From CAZAPO01 sp044841755 (GTDB taxonomy: Bacteria > Bacteroidota > Bacteroidia > Flavobacteriales > Flavobacteriaceae), in NCBI GenBank assembly GCA_044841755.1, contig JAXOFM010000003.1, positions 124,001-188,000 on the forward strand: a stretch of DNA of 64,000 bases. The letters are read 5' to 3'. Position 1 is the first letter of the stretch. Each line of letters opens with the position of its first letter. A program made the translations under genes and the position numbers. The notes below the pieces were generated by a model. It worked only from the letters and a program-made list of their open reading frames with translations, was not told the origin of the DNA and searched no databases. This document shows positions 34,486 through 42,547 of this stretch, piece after piece.

Positions 34486-35137
34486 TTTTTGTTTTGTTAT
34501 ATTCGTTAATAATTGTTTTTCTTCCAATAGTTTTTGTGATTATATCATTGTCGAGGTTCCATCCACGGGCTGGAGAATATTCACGACCGTACCAAATTAT
34601 TTGAAGGTGCAGATCATTCCAAAGTTCCTTAGGGAATAATCTTTTAGCATCTTTTTCAGTTTGTACTACATTCTTTCCGTTGCTAAATCCCCAACGATAC
34701 ATTAAACGATGAATATGCGTATCTACAGGAAAAGCAGGAATACCGAAGGCTTGAGACATTACTACACTTGCCGTTTTATGTCCAACAGCAGGTAATGCTT
34801 CTAAGGCTTCAAAACTTTTAGGTACTTTGCCATTATATTTTTCAATTAGTATTTTAGATAAACCGTGAATACCTTTGCTCTTCATAGGTGATAAACCAAC
34901 AGGTTTAATTATTTCTCGAATCTCTTCTATTGTTAGCTTCACCATATCATAAGGATTATCTGCTTTAGTGAATAGCAAAGGAGTAATCTGATTTACTCTT
35001 ACATCTGTACTTTGAGCTGACATCAATACAGCTATTAATAGCGTATAAGGATCTTTATGATCTAAAGGAATAGGAATTTCCGGGTATAAATTATTTAAAG
35101 TATTTATAGCAAAATTTACCTTTTCTTGTTTAGTCAT
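34478..35137 (-). CDS. nth: Endonuclease III-type DNA glycosylase/AP lyase lacking the iron-sulfur cluster
   Basis: 219 residues from the ATG at 35137; the longer in-frame start at 35206 would run into the bcp gene. Repairs oxidised pyrimidines. Helix-hairpin-helix LPAVGHKTASVV carries catalytic Lys121, and Asp139 is in FPVDTHIHRLM. The family's C-terminal Cys-x6-Cys-x2-Cys-x5-Cys iron-sulfur loop is gone: the segment reads WYGREYSPARGWNLDND, with Ser where the first Cys is expected, and the whole protein has no cysteine. Divergent from bcp with overlapping promoters. Confidence 0.93.
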   Translation of the reverse strand: MTKQEKVNFAINTLNNLYPEIPIPLDHKDPYTLLIAVLMSAQSTDVRVNQITPLLFTKADNPYDMVKLTIEEIREIIKPVGLSPMKSKGIHGLSKILIEKYNGKVPKSFEALEALPAVGHKTASVVMSQAFGIPAFPVDTHIHRLMYRWGFSNGKNVVQTEKDAKRLFPKELWNDLHLQIIWYGREYSPARGWNLDNDIITKTIGRKTIINEYNKTKKL

Positions 35138-35142
35138 TATAT

Positions 35143-35150
35143 TATCTTTG
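35143..35150 (+). promoter_or_regulatory. Putative -7 box of bcp
   Basis: TATCTTTG; predicted leader about 16 nt to the ATG at 35173. Confidence 0.55.
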
Positions 35151-35158
35151 TAAGAAAC

Positions 35159-35166
35159 CAAAGGTA
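35159..35166 (-). promoter_or_regulatory. Putative -7 box of nth
   Basis: TACCTTTG on the minus strand, facing the bcp box 8 bp away; predicted leader about 15 nt to the ATG at 35137. Confidence 0.5.
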
Positions 35167-35172
35167 ATAAAT

Positions 35173-35625
35173 ATGACGAGTTTAAAAATAGGAGACAAGG
35201 CACCAAATTTTACTTCAGTAGATCAAGATGGGAATGCAATTTCATTAAGTGACTATAAAGGAAAAAAACTAGTATTGTTCTTTTATCCAAAGGCTAGTAC
35301 ACCAGGTTGCACGTTTGAAGCATGCAATTTAAGTGATAACTATGAGCGTTTTGTTTCTCAAGGTTATGATGTTCTGGGTGTTAGTGCTGATAGTAAAAAA
35401 AGGCAAGCAAATTTCAGAAATAAATTTAAGTTTCCGTATCCTTTGTTAGCAGATGAAGATAAAACTGTTATTAATGCTTTTGAAGTTTGGGGACCGAAAA
35501 AGTTTATGGGAAGAACTTTTGATGGTATCCATCGTATTACATTTGTAATTGATGAGAACGGAATCATTGAAGATGTCATTACCAAGGTGAAAACAAAAGT
35601 GCACACCGATCAGATATTAAAATAA
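35173..35625 (+). CDS. bcp: Thioredoxin-dependent peroxiredoxin (BCP family)
   Basis: 150 residues, normal for the family. Reduces hydrogen and organic peroxides. Peroxidatic Cys46 is in FYPKASTPGCTFEAC, with resolving Cys51 five residues later, the atypical 2-Cys arrangement of BCP/PrxQ. The active-site Pro, Thr (43) and downstream GRTFDGIHRITFVID with Arg are in place. Cytoplasmic. Divergent from nth, pairing oxidant removal with oxidative DNA-damage repair. Confidence 0.96.
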   Translation: MTSLKIGDKAPNFTSVDQDGNAISLSDYKGKKLVLFFYPKASTPGCTFEACNLSDNYERFVSQGYDVLGVSADSKKRQANFRNKFKFPYPLLADEDKTVINAFEVWGPKKFMGRTFDGIHRITFVIDENGIIEDVITKVKTKVHTDQILK

Positions 35626-35653
35626 AAAAAGCGACTTGATAGTCGCTTTTTTT
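35624..35653. terminator. Bidirectional terminator
   Basis: AAAAAAAGCGACT (35624-35636) pairs perfectly with AGTCGCTTTTTTT (35641-35653) around TGAT, ending bcp (+) and the gene at 35657 (-). Confidence 0.88.
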
Positions 35654-35656
35654 ATT

Positions 35657-37135
35657 TTACTTTTTAAGCACATTTGCTTTGCTTTTTAAAACTAATGGCT
35701 TTCTTGTGTATCCAAATAGACGGTAATCTTTAATGATATCACCAATTCCTTCAGGCAGCATTTCCCCCCATCCATCTTCTCCGTTTGCAATCATCTGTAA
35801 AACCTTGCGTGAGAAAATATCGAAATTAGCAGGATCATAATCTTTGATGTCAGCTACTTTGCCATTATACTTAAAGAATTTGTAAAGCTCCTTCATACGG
35901 GGATGAACTTTCAAGTTTTCACTGGTTGTAAGCTCTCCAGTATCTTTATTAATCATAGGGTACAAGTAAACTTTTAAGTCTTTGAAGAATAGTTTTCCAA
36001 AAGCTTCTAAAATACCTCCACTTAAATGGCGGTAATACTTTTCATCAAAAATATCAATTAGGTTATTAACTCCCATTGCTAAACCTAACCTTGCTTTAGT
36101 ATATAATGAGAAGTATTCAACAAGCTTGTAATATTCTTGAAAGTTCGATATAAGCACCGTTTGTCCAAGAGAACATAATAAATCTGCTCTATCAATAAAA
36201 TCTTGCTCGTCTATTTCACCACCTTCAGCTCGCAAGTTTGATAATGTAATCTCAAAAACTACTTGTGTTTTATTTTCGTCAACACGATTTTCATTTAGAA
36301 ACATTTCATATGATTTCTCATACATATCCATGTTTACTTTGGTAACAGGTCTAAAACTACCACGTAATGCCAGAATATTCTTTTTATATAATGCTCTAGC
36401 GGGAAGCACGTTATTACCGTCTGGGGAAAACATTACAGCATCAGTCATTCCATTCTTAACCAATTGTAAACTCATCAATCGGTTATCCACATTCTCGAAT
36501 AGAGGTCCTGAGAAATTAATAGTATCAATTTCTAGTTGATCTTTATCAAGATGATCGTATAAATAACGCAATAATTTTTTGGGTTGATTATACTTGTAAA
36601 AGGCACCATAAATTAGATTCGTACCCAATACACCTAGAGTTTCTTGTTGTAATCTCGCATCATTTTCCTTAAACCTAAAGTGAATAACAATATCACTATA
36701 TTCCTGATCTGGTTCTATTTGATATTTTATTCCTACCCAACCATGGCCTTTAAATTTCTTAGCAAAATCAATTGTAGTAACAGTATTGGCATAAGAGAAG
36801 AACATTTTATCAGGATGTTTATCTCTGGTAATTCTTTCCTCGATTAAGCTTATTTCGTGAGCTAGCATTCTCCTTAAACGCGATTCAGTAACGTAGCGCT
36901 TATCATCCTCAATACCATAGATAGCATCACTAAAATCTTTGTCATATGCAGACATCGACTTTGCAATTGTTCGAGAAGCCCCACCTGCTCTAAAGAATTG
37001 TCGCACGGTTTCTTGACCTGCTCCAATTTCAGCAAATGTACCGTAAATATGTTCGTTAAGATTAATACGAAGAGCCTTCTGTTTTAAAGAAGGAATATTC
37101 TCCAGATCATAGTCACCCTTTAGTGTAATTTCCAT
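35657..37135 (-). CDS. Large conserved protein of unknown function (492 aa)
   Basis: A soluble protein with no signal peptide, opening MEITLKGDYDLENIPSLKQK and continuing IYGTFAEIGAGQETVRQFFRAGGASRTIAKSMSAYDKDFSDAIYG. Close relatives are common in Bacteroidota and, as I recall, are often auto-labelled nicotinate-nucleotide adenylyltransferase. I see no HxGH or ISSTxxR nucleotidyltransferase motif, so that label is not supported. The conserved glycine-rich GAGQE and RAGGASRT segments suggest a phosphate- or nucleotide-binding site. Preceded by its own -7 box and followed by a terminator, so it is monocistronic. Confidence 0.8.
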   Translation of the reverse strand: MEITLKGDYDLENIPSLKQKALRINLNEHIYGTFAEIGAGQETVRQFFRAGGASRTIAKSMSAYDKDFSDAIYGIEDDKRYVTESRLRRMLAHEISLIEERITRDKHPDKMFFSYANTVTTIDFAKKFKGHGWVGIKYQIEPDQEYSDIVIHFRFKENDARLQQETLGVLGTNLIYGAFYKYNQPKKLLRYLYDHLDKDQLEIDTINFSGPLFENVDNRLMSLQLVKNGMTDAVMFSPDGNNVLPARALYKKNILALRGSFRPVTKVNMDMYEKSYEMFLNENRVDENKTQVVFEITLSNLRAEGGEIDEQDFIDRADLLCSLGQTVLISNFQEYYKLVEYFSLYTKARLGLAMGVNNLIDIFDEKYYRHLSGGILEAFGKLFFKDLKVYLYPMINKDTGELTTSENLKVHPRMKELYKFFKYNGKVADIKDYDPANFDIFSRKVLQMIANGEDGWGEMLPEGIGDIIKDYRLFGYTRKPLVLKSKANVLKK

Positions 37136-37164
37136 GGTAATTTCTTACGTTGAATTTTATAGAA

Positions 37165-37172
37165 CAAAAATA
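37165..37172 (-). promoter_or_regulatory. Putative -7 box of the 492-residue protein gene
   Basis: TATTTTTG on the minus strand; predicted leader about 23 nt. Confidence 0.45.
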
Positions 37173-37192
37173 TAAAATATTAAAGCATCTCA

Positions 37193-37223
37193 ATAAAAAA
37201 AGGCCAGTAATATTACTGACCTT
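37193..37223 (-). terminator. Terminator of the pnt operon
   Basis: In the minus-strand transcript AAGGTCAGTAA pairs with TTACTGGCCTT (one G-U wobble) around TA, followed by a run of seven Ts. It lies just after the pntB stop. Confidence 0.8.
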
Positions 37224-37243
37224 AGCTTAAATGTTTTAAGTAC

Positions 37244-38629
37244 TTAAATGCTTTTTAATTCGGTTACCAACTCTTGAATAACAGCTTTTGCATCACCAAA
37301 TAACATTGATGTTTTTTGATTAAAGAACAGTTCATTTTCAATTCCTGCATATCCAGGTTTCATACTTCTTTTATTAATAATGATCTGTTTGGCATTCTCC
37401 ACATCTAAAATAGGCATCCCATAAATTGGACTTGAAGGATCATTATGAGCCGCAGGATTTACCACATCGTTTGCACCAACCACAAAAACAACGTCGGTGT
37501 TCGAAAACTCTGGATTAACATCTTCCATTTCCGCTAACTTATCATAAGAAACGTTGGTTTCTGCTAATAGAACATTCATATGCCCTGGCATACGACCAGC
37601 AACTGGATGAATAGCGTATTTAACTTCAACTCCACGATTTTCTAATATTTGCTCTAACTCATGAATAACATGTTGTGCTTGAGCTACAGCGAGCCCATAA
37701 CCTGGAACTATTATCACTTTCTGAGAATAATTCATCAAAATTGCTACATCACTTGCAGTTGTTTTCTTTACGTCCCCTTTTGGACCTTTTGAATTTCCTT
37801 CTGAACCAGTATCACCAAAACCACCAAATATTACATTAGAAAGTGGTCTGTTCATAGCATCACACATTGCAAAAGTTAAAATTGTTCCTGCAGAACCGAC
37901 AAGAATTCCTCCTGTGAGCATTACCATATTTCCATATAAAAAGCCTCCAAGTGCAGCTGCAAGACCAGTAAATGAGTTAAGTAATGATATTACTACAGGC
38001 ATATCTGCACCGCCAATTGGAATAACAAATAGAATTCCATAAGCTAAGGCGCCAAAGCACATTAAGTATAAGAATAATTGACTGTCTGATCCAGACCAAA
38101 CCATGTATGCCGTAAATCCTAGAAGGGCAACTAGAAAAATATTGTTTAGAATATTGTAACCAGATAATCTTATAGGTTTATACATGGTGCCATTTAATTT
38201 TGCCCATGCTATCATACTCCCAGAAAATGAAACGCTACCAATGATTATACTTCCAAGTATGGTTAATACAGAAAGAGTTTCTCCAGTATAATGACTGAAT
38301 TCAATTAATCCTATAAGAGCAGCACTCGCTCCACCCATACCATTGAACAAAGAAACTAGCTCAGGCATTTTAGTCATAGCTACTTTCTTAGCGACCAAGA
38401 AGCCAATAATTGTTCCTATTAAAATTGCGATTCCAATTAATATATATATCAAAGAAGGAACTCCATCTTTGTAGAGAAATATGGTTCCTAAAATTGCAAG
38501 TGTCATACCAAAAGCAGCTAGGAGATTACCGCTTCTTGCAGTTTCTGGATGACCAAGCCTTTTTAATCCAACGATGTATGTAATTGATGCAACTAAGTAT
38601 ATAAACTCTAAACCGAATATATATTCCAT
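37244..38629 (-). CDS. pntB: NAD(P) transhydrogenase subunit beta
   Basis: 461 residues. Couples hydride transfer between NADH and NADP+ to proton movement, the main NADPH supply route in many bacteria. About nine membrane helices occupy residues 1-260. The NADP(H)-binding domain III follows, with VIIVPGYGLAVAQAQHVIHEL, HPVAGRMPGHMNVLLAE and FVVGANDVVNPAAHNDPSSPIYGMP, the classical signatures. Last gene of pntAa-pntAb-pntB; its start overlaps the pntAb stop by one base. Confidence 0.97.
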   Translation of the reverse strand: MEYIFGLEFIYLVASITYIVGLKRLGHPETARSGNLLAAFGMTLAILGTIFLYKDGVPSLIYILIGIAILIGTIIGFLVAKKVAMTKMPELVSLFNGMGGASAALIGLIEFSHYTGETLSVLTILGSIIIGSVSFSGSMIAWAKLNGTMYKPIRLSGYNILNNIFLVALLGFTAYMVWSGSDSQLFLYLMCFGALAYGILFVIPIGGADMPVVISLLNSFTGLAAALGGFLYGNMVMLTGGILVGSAGTILTFAMCDAMNRPLSNVIFGGFGDTGSEGNSKGPKGDVKKTTASDVAILMNYSQKVIIVPGYGLAVAQAQHVIHELEQILENRGVEVKYAIHPVAGRMPGHMNVLLAETNVSYDKLAEMEDVNPEFSNTDVVFVVGANDVVNPAAHNDPSSPIYGMPILDVENAKQIIINKRSMKPGYAGIENELFFNQKTSMLFGDAKAVIQELVTELKSI

Positions 38630-38937
38630 TATTTTTTCTTTTTAAACATTTCTAACATGCGGTCGGTTACAACAAACCCACCAACTACATTAAGCGTTCC
38701 AAGTAGCACAGCAACAAACCCTAGTGATAATGCCAAAATATTATCTGGGTTTGTATTAAGCATTACAATAATAGCTCCAATGATTACCACACCATGAATG
38801 GCATTTGCGCCAGACATGAGAGGCGTATGTAATACTGCTGGCACGTGACTTATTACTTCCACACCTACAAAAATCATTAATATTACGATGTAGATCATCT
38901 CTAGATTGTTGCTTATAAAATCAATTAGCTCTGTCAT
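38629..38937 (-). CDS. pntAb: NAD(P) transhydrogenase subunit alpha, membrane part
   Basis: 102 residues with three predicted membrane helices (IYIVILMIFVGVEVISHVPA, VVIIGAIIVML, LALSLGFVAVLLGTLNVVGGFVV). It corresponds to the C-terminal membrane section of single-chain PntA, here a separate gene as in Rhodospirillum-type three-subunit enzymes. HVPAVLHTPLMSGANAIHGVV is the family signature. Confidence 0.96.
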   Translation of the reverse strand: MTELIDFISNNLEMIYIVILMIFVGVEVISHVPAVLHTPLMSGANAIHGVVIIGAIIVMLNTNPDNILALSLGFVAVLLGTLNVVGGFVVTDRMLEMFKKKK

Positions 38938-38943
38938 AGTTAG

Positions 38944-40059
38944 TTATATTGAATTTCCGTTTTGTCTAATTTCTCCATTGTGCACAATTAAAGTTGCATC
39001 TGTAATCTCCTCTTCCAATTCCCACTTGAATTGAGCTTCATCAGTTAAATGCATTAGATAATTGAACATATTTTTAGCAAAAAGTTCACTAGCATTGGTA
39101 GAAACACTTTCTGGAGCAATTGTAGTTCCTATTATTTTCACTCCATTATAAATAACGGTTTTGTCCATTTTGCTTAACTCACAATTACCTCCTTGCAGTG
39201 CTGCCAGATCAATGATTACTGAACCATTTTTCATTTGGTTGACTTGCTCTTCAGTAATTAATACAGGCGATTTTCTTCCTGGTACCATTGCTGTAGTAAT
39301 CACCAAGTCGGCTTCATAAAGCGATTTATTTACAGCTTCTTTTTGTCTTTTTAGATATTCGGCTGAAGCTACTTTGGCATATCCTCCTTCAGAAACATCT
39401 TCCGTCTCATTCTCAACAGATATGAATTTTGCTCCTAACGACTCTGTTTGCTCTTTGGTTTCTGGACGAATGTCTGTTGCTTCTACCACTGCTCCTAAGC
39501 GCTTTGCTGTAGCAATAGCTTGTAATCCAGCAACACCAACACCATAGACAAGAACTCTTGCAGGAGTTATTGTTCCTGCTGGAGTCATCATTAGAGGGAA
39601 AATTTTAGTCATTTCATAAGCTCCAAGAATAACCGCTTTATAGCCAGCTAAATTGTTTTGAGAACTTAAAACATCCATATCTTGGGCTCGTGAAATCCTT
39701 GGTATAGCATCTAAAGAGAATACCGTTGCTCCTTTATTAGAGATTGCTTTAACAAGTCCAGGATGAGATTTATGAAAGAGTTGACAAATTAGTATTTGTC
39801 CTTCATGAATTAATTTAAGGTCATCTTCATCAAATGGGTTGATAGATACAAGTACATCTGCATCATTAAAAACGACACCATGTGATTTTATACTGGCTCC
39901 AGCCTTTTCGTATTCCGTATCCTTGAAAGATGCAGATTTCCCAGCATTTTTCTCAACGAGAACTTCAAAACCTTTTTCTATAAGTTGTTTGACAATTTTG
40001 GGGGACATTGCAACTCTTTTTTCCCCTTTTTGAGCTTCTTTTAAGACACCTATTTTCAT
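38944..40059 (-). CDS. pntAa: NAD(P) transhydrogenase subunit alpha, soluble NAD-binding part
   Basis: 371 residues. Domain I of transhydrogenase, related to alanine dehydrogenase: N-terminal MKIGVLKEAQKGEKRVAMSP, the loop YGVGVAGLQAIATAKRLGAVVEATD that binds NAD(H), and VITTAMVPGRKSPVLI. Cytoplasmic, binding NADH at the membrane subunits. First gene of the operon, with a TACATTTG -7 box at 40087-40094. Confidence 0.96.
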   Translation of the reverse strand: MKIGVLKEAQKGEKRVAMSPKIVKQLIEKGFEVLVEKNAGKSASFKDTEYEKAGASIKSHGVVFNDADVLVSINPFDEDDLKLIHEGQILICQLFHKSHPGLVKAISNKGATVFSLDAIPRISRAQDMDVLSSQNNLAGYKAVILGAYEMTKIFPLMMTPAGTITPARVLVYGVGVAGLQAIATAKRLGAVVEATDIRPETKEQTESLGAKFISVENETEDVSEGGYAKVASAEYLKRQKEAVNKSLYEADLVITTAMVPGRKSPVLITEEQVNQMKNGSVIIDLAALQGGNCELSKMDKTVIYNGVKIIGTTIAPESVSTNASELFAKNMFNYLMHLTDEAQFKWELEEEITDATLIVHNGEIRQNGNSI

Positions 40060-40086
40060 ACTTTATAAGTAGCGATTTGTATACAT

Positions 40087-40094
40087 CAAATGTA
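40087..40094 (-). promoter_or_regulatory. Putative -7 box of the pnt operon
   Basis: TACATTTG on the minus strand, 28 bp from the ATG. The rest of the 231-bp gap to 40291 is A/T-rich with no gene or hairpin I could support. Confidence 0.45.
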
Positions 40095-40290
40095 AAATTT
40101 AAGGTAGATAATTTATGTGATATTTATCAGTTTTGGTATAATAATCAATGAGTTAATCTTGAGGGAAACCGCATCTAGATGTATAAAGCTAAGAAAAGTA
40201 CTTTTAAAATATCTAAGGTTAGGACATAATGTTCATACTAAAAATAAATAGTATTAGTATTATCTCTATTTTTATAGCTTAAAAATTATA

Positions 40291-41052
40291 ATGAAAGTTA
40301 CTTTTTTAGGTACTGGAACTTCACAAGGTATTCCTGTTGTAGGGAGTAATCATCCTGTTTGTTTAAGTACAAATAAAAAAGATAAACGATTAAGGGTTTC
40401 GGTTCTTGTTGAATGGAATGATTACACTTATGTTGTTGATTGTGGTCCTGATTTTAGATATCAAATGCTTAGAGCAGGAGTAAAGCGAATAGATGGTATT
40501 TTGTTCACACATGAACATGCTGATCATACAGCAGGGTTAGACGATATACGACCTTTTTTCTTTCAGCAAGGAGATATTCCTATTTATGCACATGAAAGAG
40601 TAATAAAGTCTTTGGAAAAACGTTTTGATTATATTTTTGAAATAGAGAATAAATACCCAGGTGCTCCTAATGTTGATATCAAAAGAATAGAAAACAAACC
40701 TTTTCAATTAAAGCAACTTGAAGTAATTCCTGTTAATGGTTTTCATAATAAATTACAAGTTTTTGGGTTTAGATTTAGAGATTTTGCCTATTTAACAGAT
40801 ATGAAAACTATTGAAGATGAAGAATTGGAGAAGTTGAAAGGATTGAAAGTACTTGTGGTTAATGCTTTACGACATGAACCGCACGTGTCTCATTATAATT
40901 TAGAGGAAGCTTTAGAGCTTGTTAAGTACTTAAAGCCGGAAAAAGCCTATTTTACTCATATAAGCGCTTTGCTGGGTTTTCATGATGAAGTTGAGAAAAC
41001 TTTACCTGAAAACGTATTTTTAGCTTATGATGAACTACAATTAACCATATAG
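40291..41052 (+). CDS. Metallo-beta-lactamase-fold hydrolase (PhnP-like)
   Basis: 253 residues. N-terminal FLGTGTSQGIPVVG is typical of the PhnP/RNase Z-like branch; the dinuclear metal motif HEHADH is at residues 74-79, with later ligands in NGFHNK, YLTDM and FTHIS. PhnP members are cyclic phosphodiesterases, but this protein has only two N-terminal Cys/His positions and no phn genes nearby, so substrate is open. The following small gene begins 7 nt after its stop. Confidence 0.87.
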   Translation: MKVTFLGTGTSQGIPVVGSNHPVCLSTNKKDKRLRVSVLVEWNDYTYVVDCGPDFRYQMLRAGVKRIDGILFTHEHADHTAGLDDIRPFFFQQGDIPIYAHERVIKSLEKRFDYIFEIENKYPGAPNVDIKRIENKPFQLKQLEVIPVNGFHNKLQVFGFRFRDFAYLTDMKTIEDEELEKLKGLKVLVVNALRHEPHVSHYNLEEALELVKYLKPEKAYFTHISALLGFHDEVEKTLPENVFLAYDELQLTI

Positions 41053-41059
41053 ATTGACT

Positions 41060-41566
41060 ATGAAAGGAAAAATATTTATGTATCTCTTCTTCTTTACACT
41101 ACTGCTAGTAGTGTTCATGTATGCCAACTCGAAGAGTATTTTAGAGAAATATGAAAGAGATATCACTACAACCAAAGAAAAAGTAGAAAACTATAAAGAC
41201 TCATTAGAAAGTTTGCAAGAAGAAAACTTTAATTTAATGTATTTCAATTTAGAGCATAATGAAGATGCGCTTAGTTATTTTGAAAGAGATGGCTTGGCCC
41301 CTTCTACTTTAATCCCCTTTATAAAAGATAAGTTATATGAGTTGAATGAAACTTCAGGTGAGCATCCATTAGTTCCTTATGCTTCTATGACTGATGGTAG
41401 AATCATGATCAATAACATCAAGTTTTTGAACCACAAATGGATTATCGCTGATTTCTCTGATGGAAAATATTGGGGAGAACTATTTATCACTTATCAAGTG
41501 GATAAGGATCAAAACTTAACTTATCAGCTGGTTGAGCATTTTTTATATCCTCCTGTTAGCTACTAG
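41060..41566 (+). CDS. Membrane-anchored hypothetical protein (168 aa)
   Basis: ATG at 41060 is preferred to the TTG at 41054. One N-terminal hydrophobic helix (MKGKIFMYLFFFTLLLVVFMYA), a coiled-coil-like stretch (EKYERDITTTKEKVENYKDSLESLQEENF, residues about 30-58) and a compact C-terminal domain (MINNIKFLNHKWIIADFSDGKYWGELFITYQV). It is probably periplasmic with an inner-membrane anchor. Function unknown. Probably co-transcribed with the upstream hydrolase; its stop codon overlaps that of the convergent esterase in CTAG. Confidence 0.78.
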   Translation: MKGKIFMYLFFFTLLLVVFMYANSKSILEKYERDITTTKEKVENYKDSLESLQEENFNLMYFNLEHNEDALSYFERDGLAPSTLIPFIKDKLYELNETSGEHPLVPYASMTDGRIMINNIKFLNHKWIIADFSDGKYWGELFITYQVDKDQNLTYQLVEHFLYPPVSY

Positions 41567-42213
41567 ATTTTACCTTCTAACCAAGATCTGAATTCATAAA
41601 AGTTTTGTGGTGCAACTCCGTGGCCTACAGGAAATTCAGAATATTTATAATCTATTCCTAGCGATTCCAGAATTTCAGGTGATTTTCTTGCCCATTCTAC
41701 AGGAATTACTTGATCAACACTACCATGTGAGCAATAAAATGATAGGTGAGATAAGCTTTTCTTACTAATGTTTTTTGGAATTATATCTGTATTAATATAG
41801 CCACTTAGAGCAATAATATTCTTAATTTTTTCGGGATAGGTCAGTGCTACCGAATAACTTAAAATGGTTCCTTGGCTAAATCCTAGCAATGTTATATTGT
41901 CCCTGTTTACAGGATAGTTTTCAATTACTTCATCAATAAAATTGGCTATTCGATCTCGAGATTCGATAGCTTGTTCGTTGTCACTCCACTTTCCTTTTTC
42001 GCCATCAAAATTAATGGCATACCAAGCATTTCCGTATGGAAACATACCATGTGGAGCTTTTGCAGAAATTATAAAAAGCTCTTCTGGTAATTCACTGGCA
42101 AAAGAAAACAAATCATTTTCATCACTTCCATAGCCATGAAACATGATCAATAACGGAGCGTTTTCTTCAATTGAAGATTTTCTTGTAATGTGTTCTAATG
42201 AAAAGTCTACCAT
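41563..42213 (-). CDS. Alpha/beta hydrolase, phospholipase/carboxylesterase family
   Basis: 216 residues, typical of the YpfH/carboxylesterase group. FHGYGSDENDLF forms the oxyanion region, nucleophile Ser113 is in GFSQGTIL, Asp is in HGSVDQVIPVEWA (about residue 167) and His in FPVGHGVAP (about 199). No signal peptide. Its start overlaps the stop of the DUF4870 gene by one base, in a four-gene operon. Confidence 0.9.
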   Translation of the reverse strand: MVDFSLEHITRKSSIEENAPLLIMFHGYGSDENDLFSFASELPEELFIISAKAPHGMFPYGNAWYAINFDGEKGKWSDNEQAIESRDRIANFIDEVIENYPVNRDNITLLGFSQGTILSYSVALTYPEKIKNIIALSGYINTDIIPKNISKKSLSHLSFYCSHGSVDQVIPVEWARKSPEILESLGIDYKYSEFPVGHGVAPQNFYEFRSWLEGKI

Positions 42214-42545
42214 TATTTACCTAGACTTGAAAAGATGCGTTGATAAAACTCCCCTAGTATTGGTGTTGGTTGAGCTCTTCCAGCTACAGCAGTCATTAAT
42301 CCAAAAATGAATAGTACTCCAAAAAAGATCCAAAAACCAATGGTCATTAGCCAGCTATTGAACATTCCAACAAAATAACCAAGCAAAAAGAAAGTTAGCC
42401 AAAGGCCTAGTGATTGTCTAACATGAAAATTAGTAAACTCATTCTTTTTGTCGTTATTTAAGAAAAAAGCAATGATTACACCAAAAATAGTTAGATAGCT
42501 AACTACTGCTAAGCCTTTCCCGTCATTAATTGTTTGTTGATCCAT
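42213..42545 (-). CDS. DUF4870/Tic20-like small membrane protein
   Basis: 110 residues with three or four predicted membrane helices; contains GLAVVSYLTIFGVIIAFFLN and FHVRQSLGLWLTFFLLGYFVG, the conserved F-H-x-R-Q-S core of the DUF4870/Tic20-like family. Function unknown. It begins 2 nt after the dihydroorotase-like gene and is co-transcribed with it. Confidence 0.85.
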   Translation of the reverse strand: MDQQTINDGKGLAVVSYLTIFGVIIAFFLNNDKKNEFTNFHVRQSLGLWLTFFLLGYFVGMFNSWLMTIGFWIFFGVLFIFGLMTAVAGRAQPTPILGEFYQRIFSSLGK

Positions 42546-42547
42546 AG

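Noticed and set aside
35657..37135. Nicotinate-nucleotide adenylyltransferase
   Set aside because: No HxGH or ISSTxxR motif is present, and the protein is more than twice the family length.
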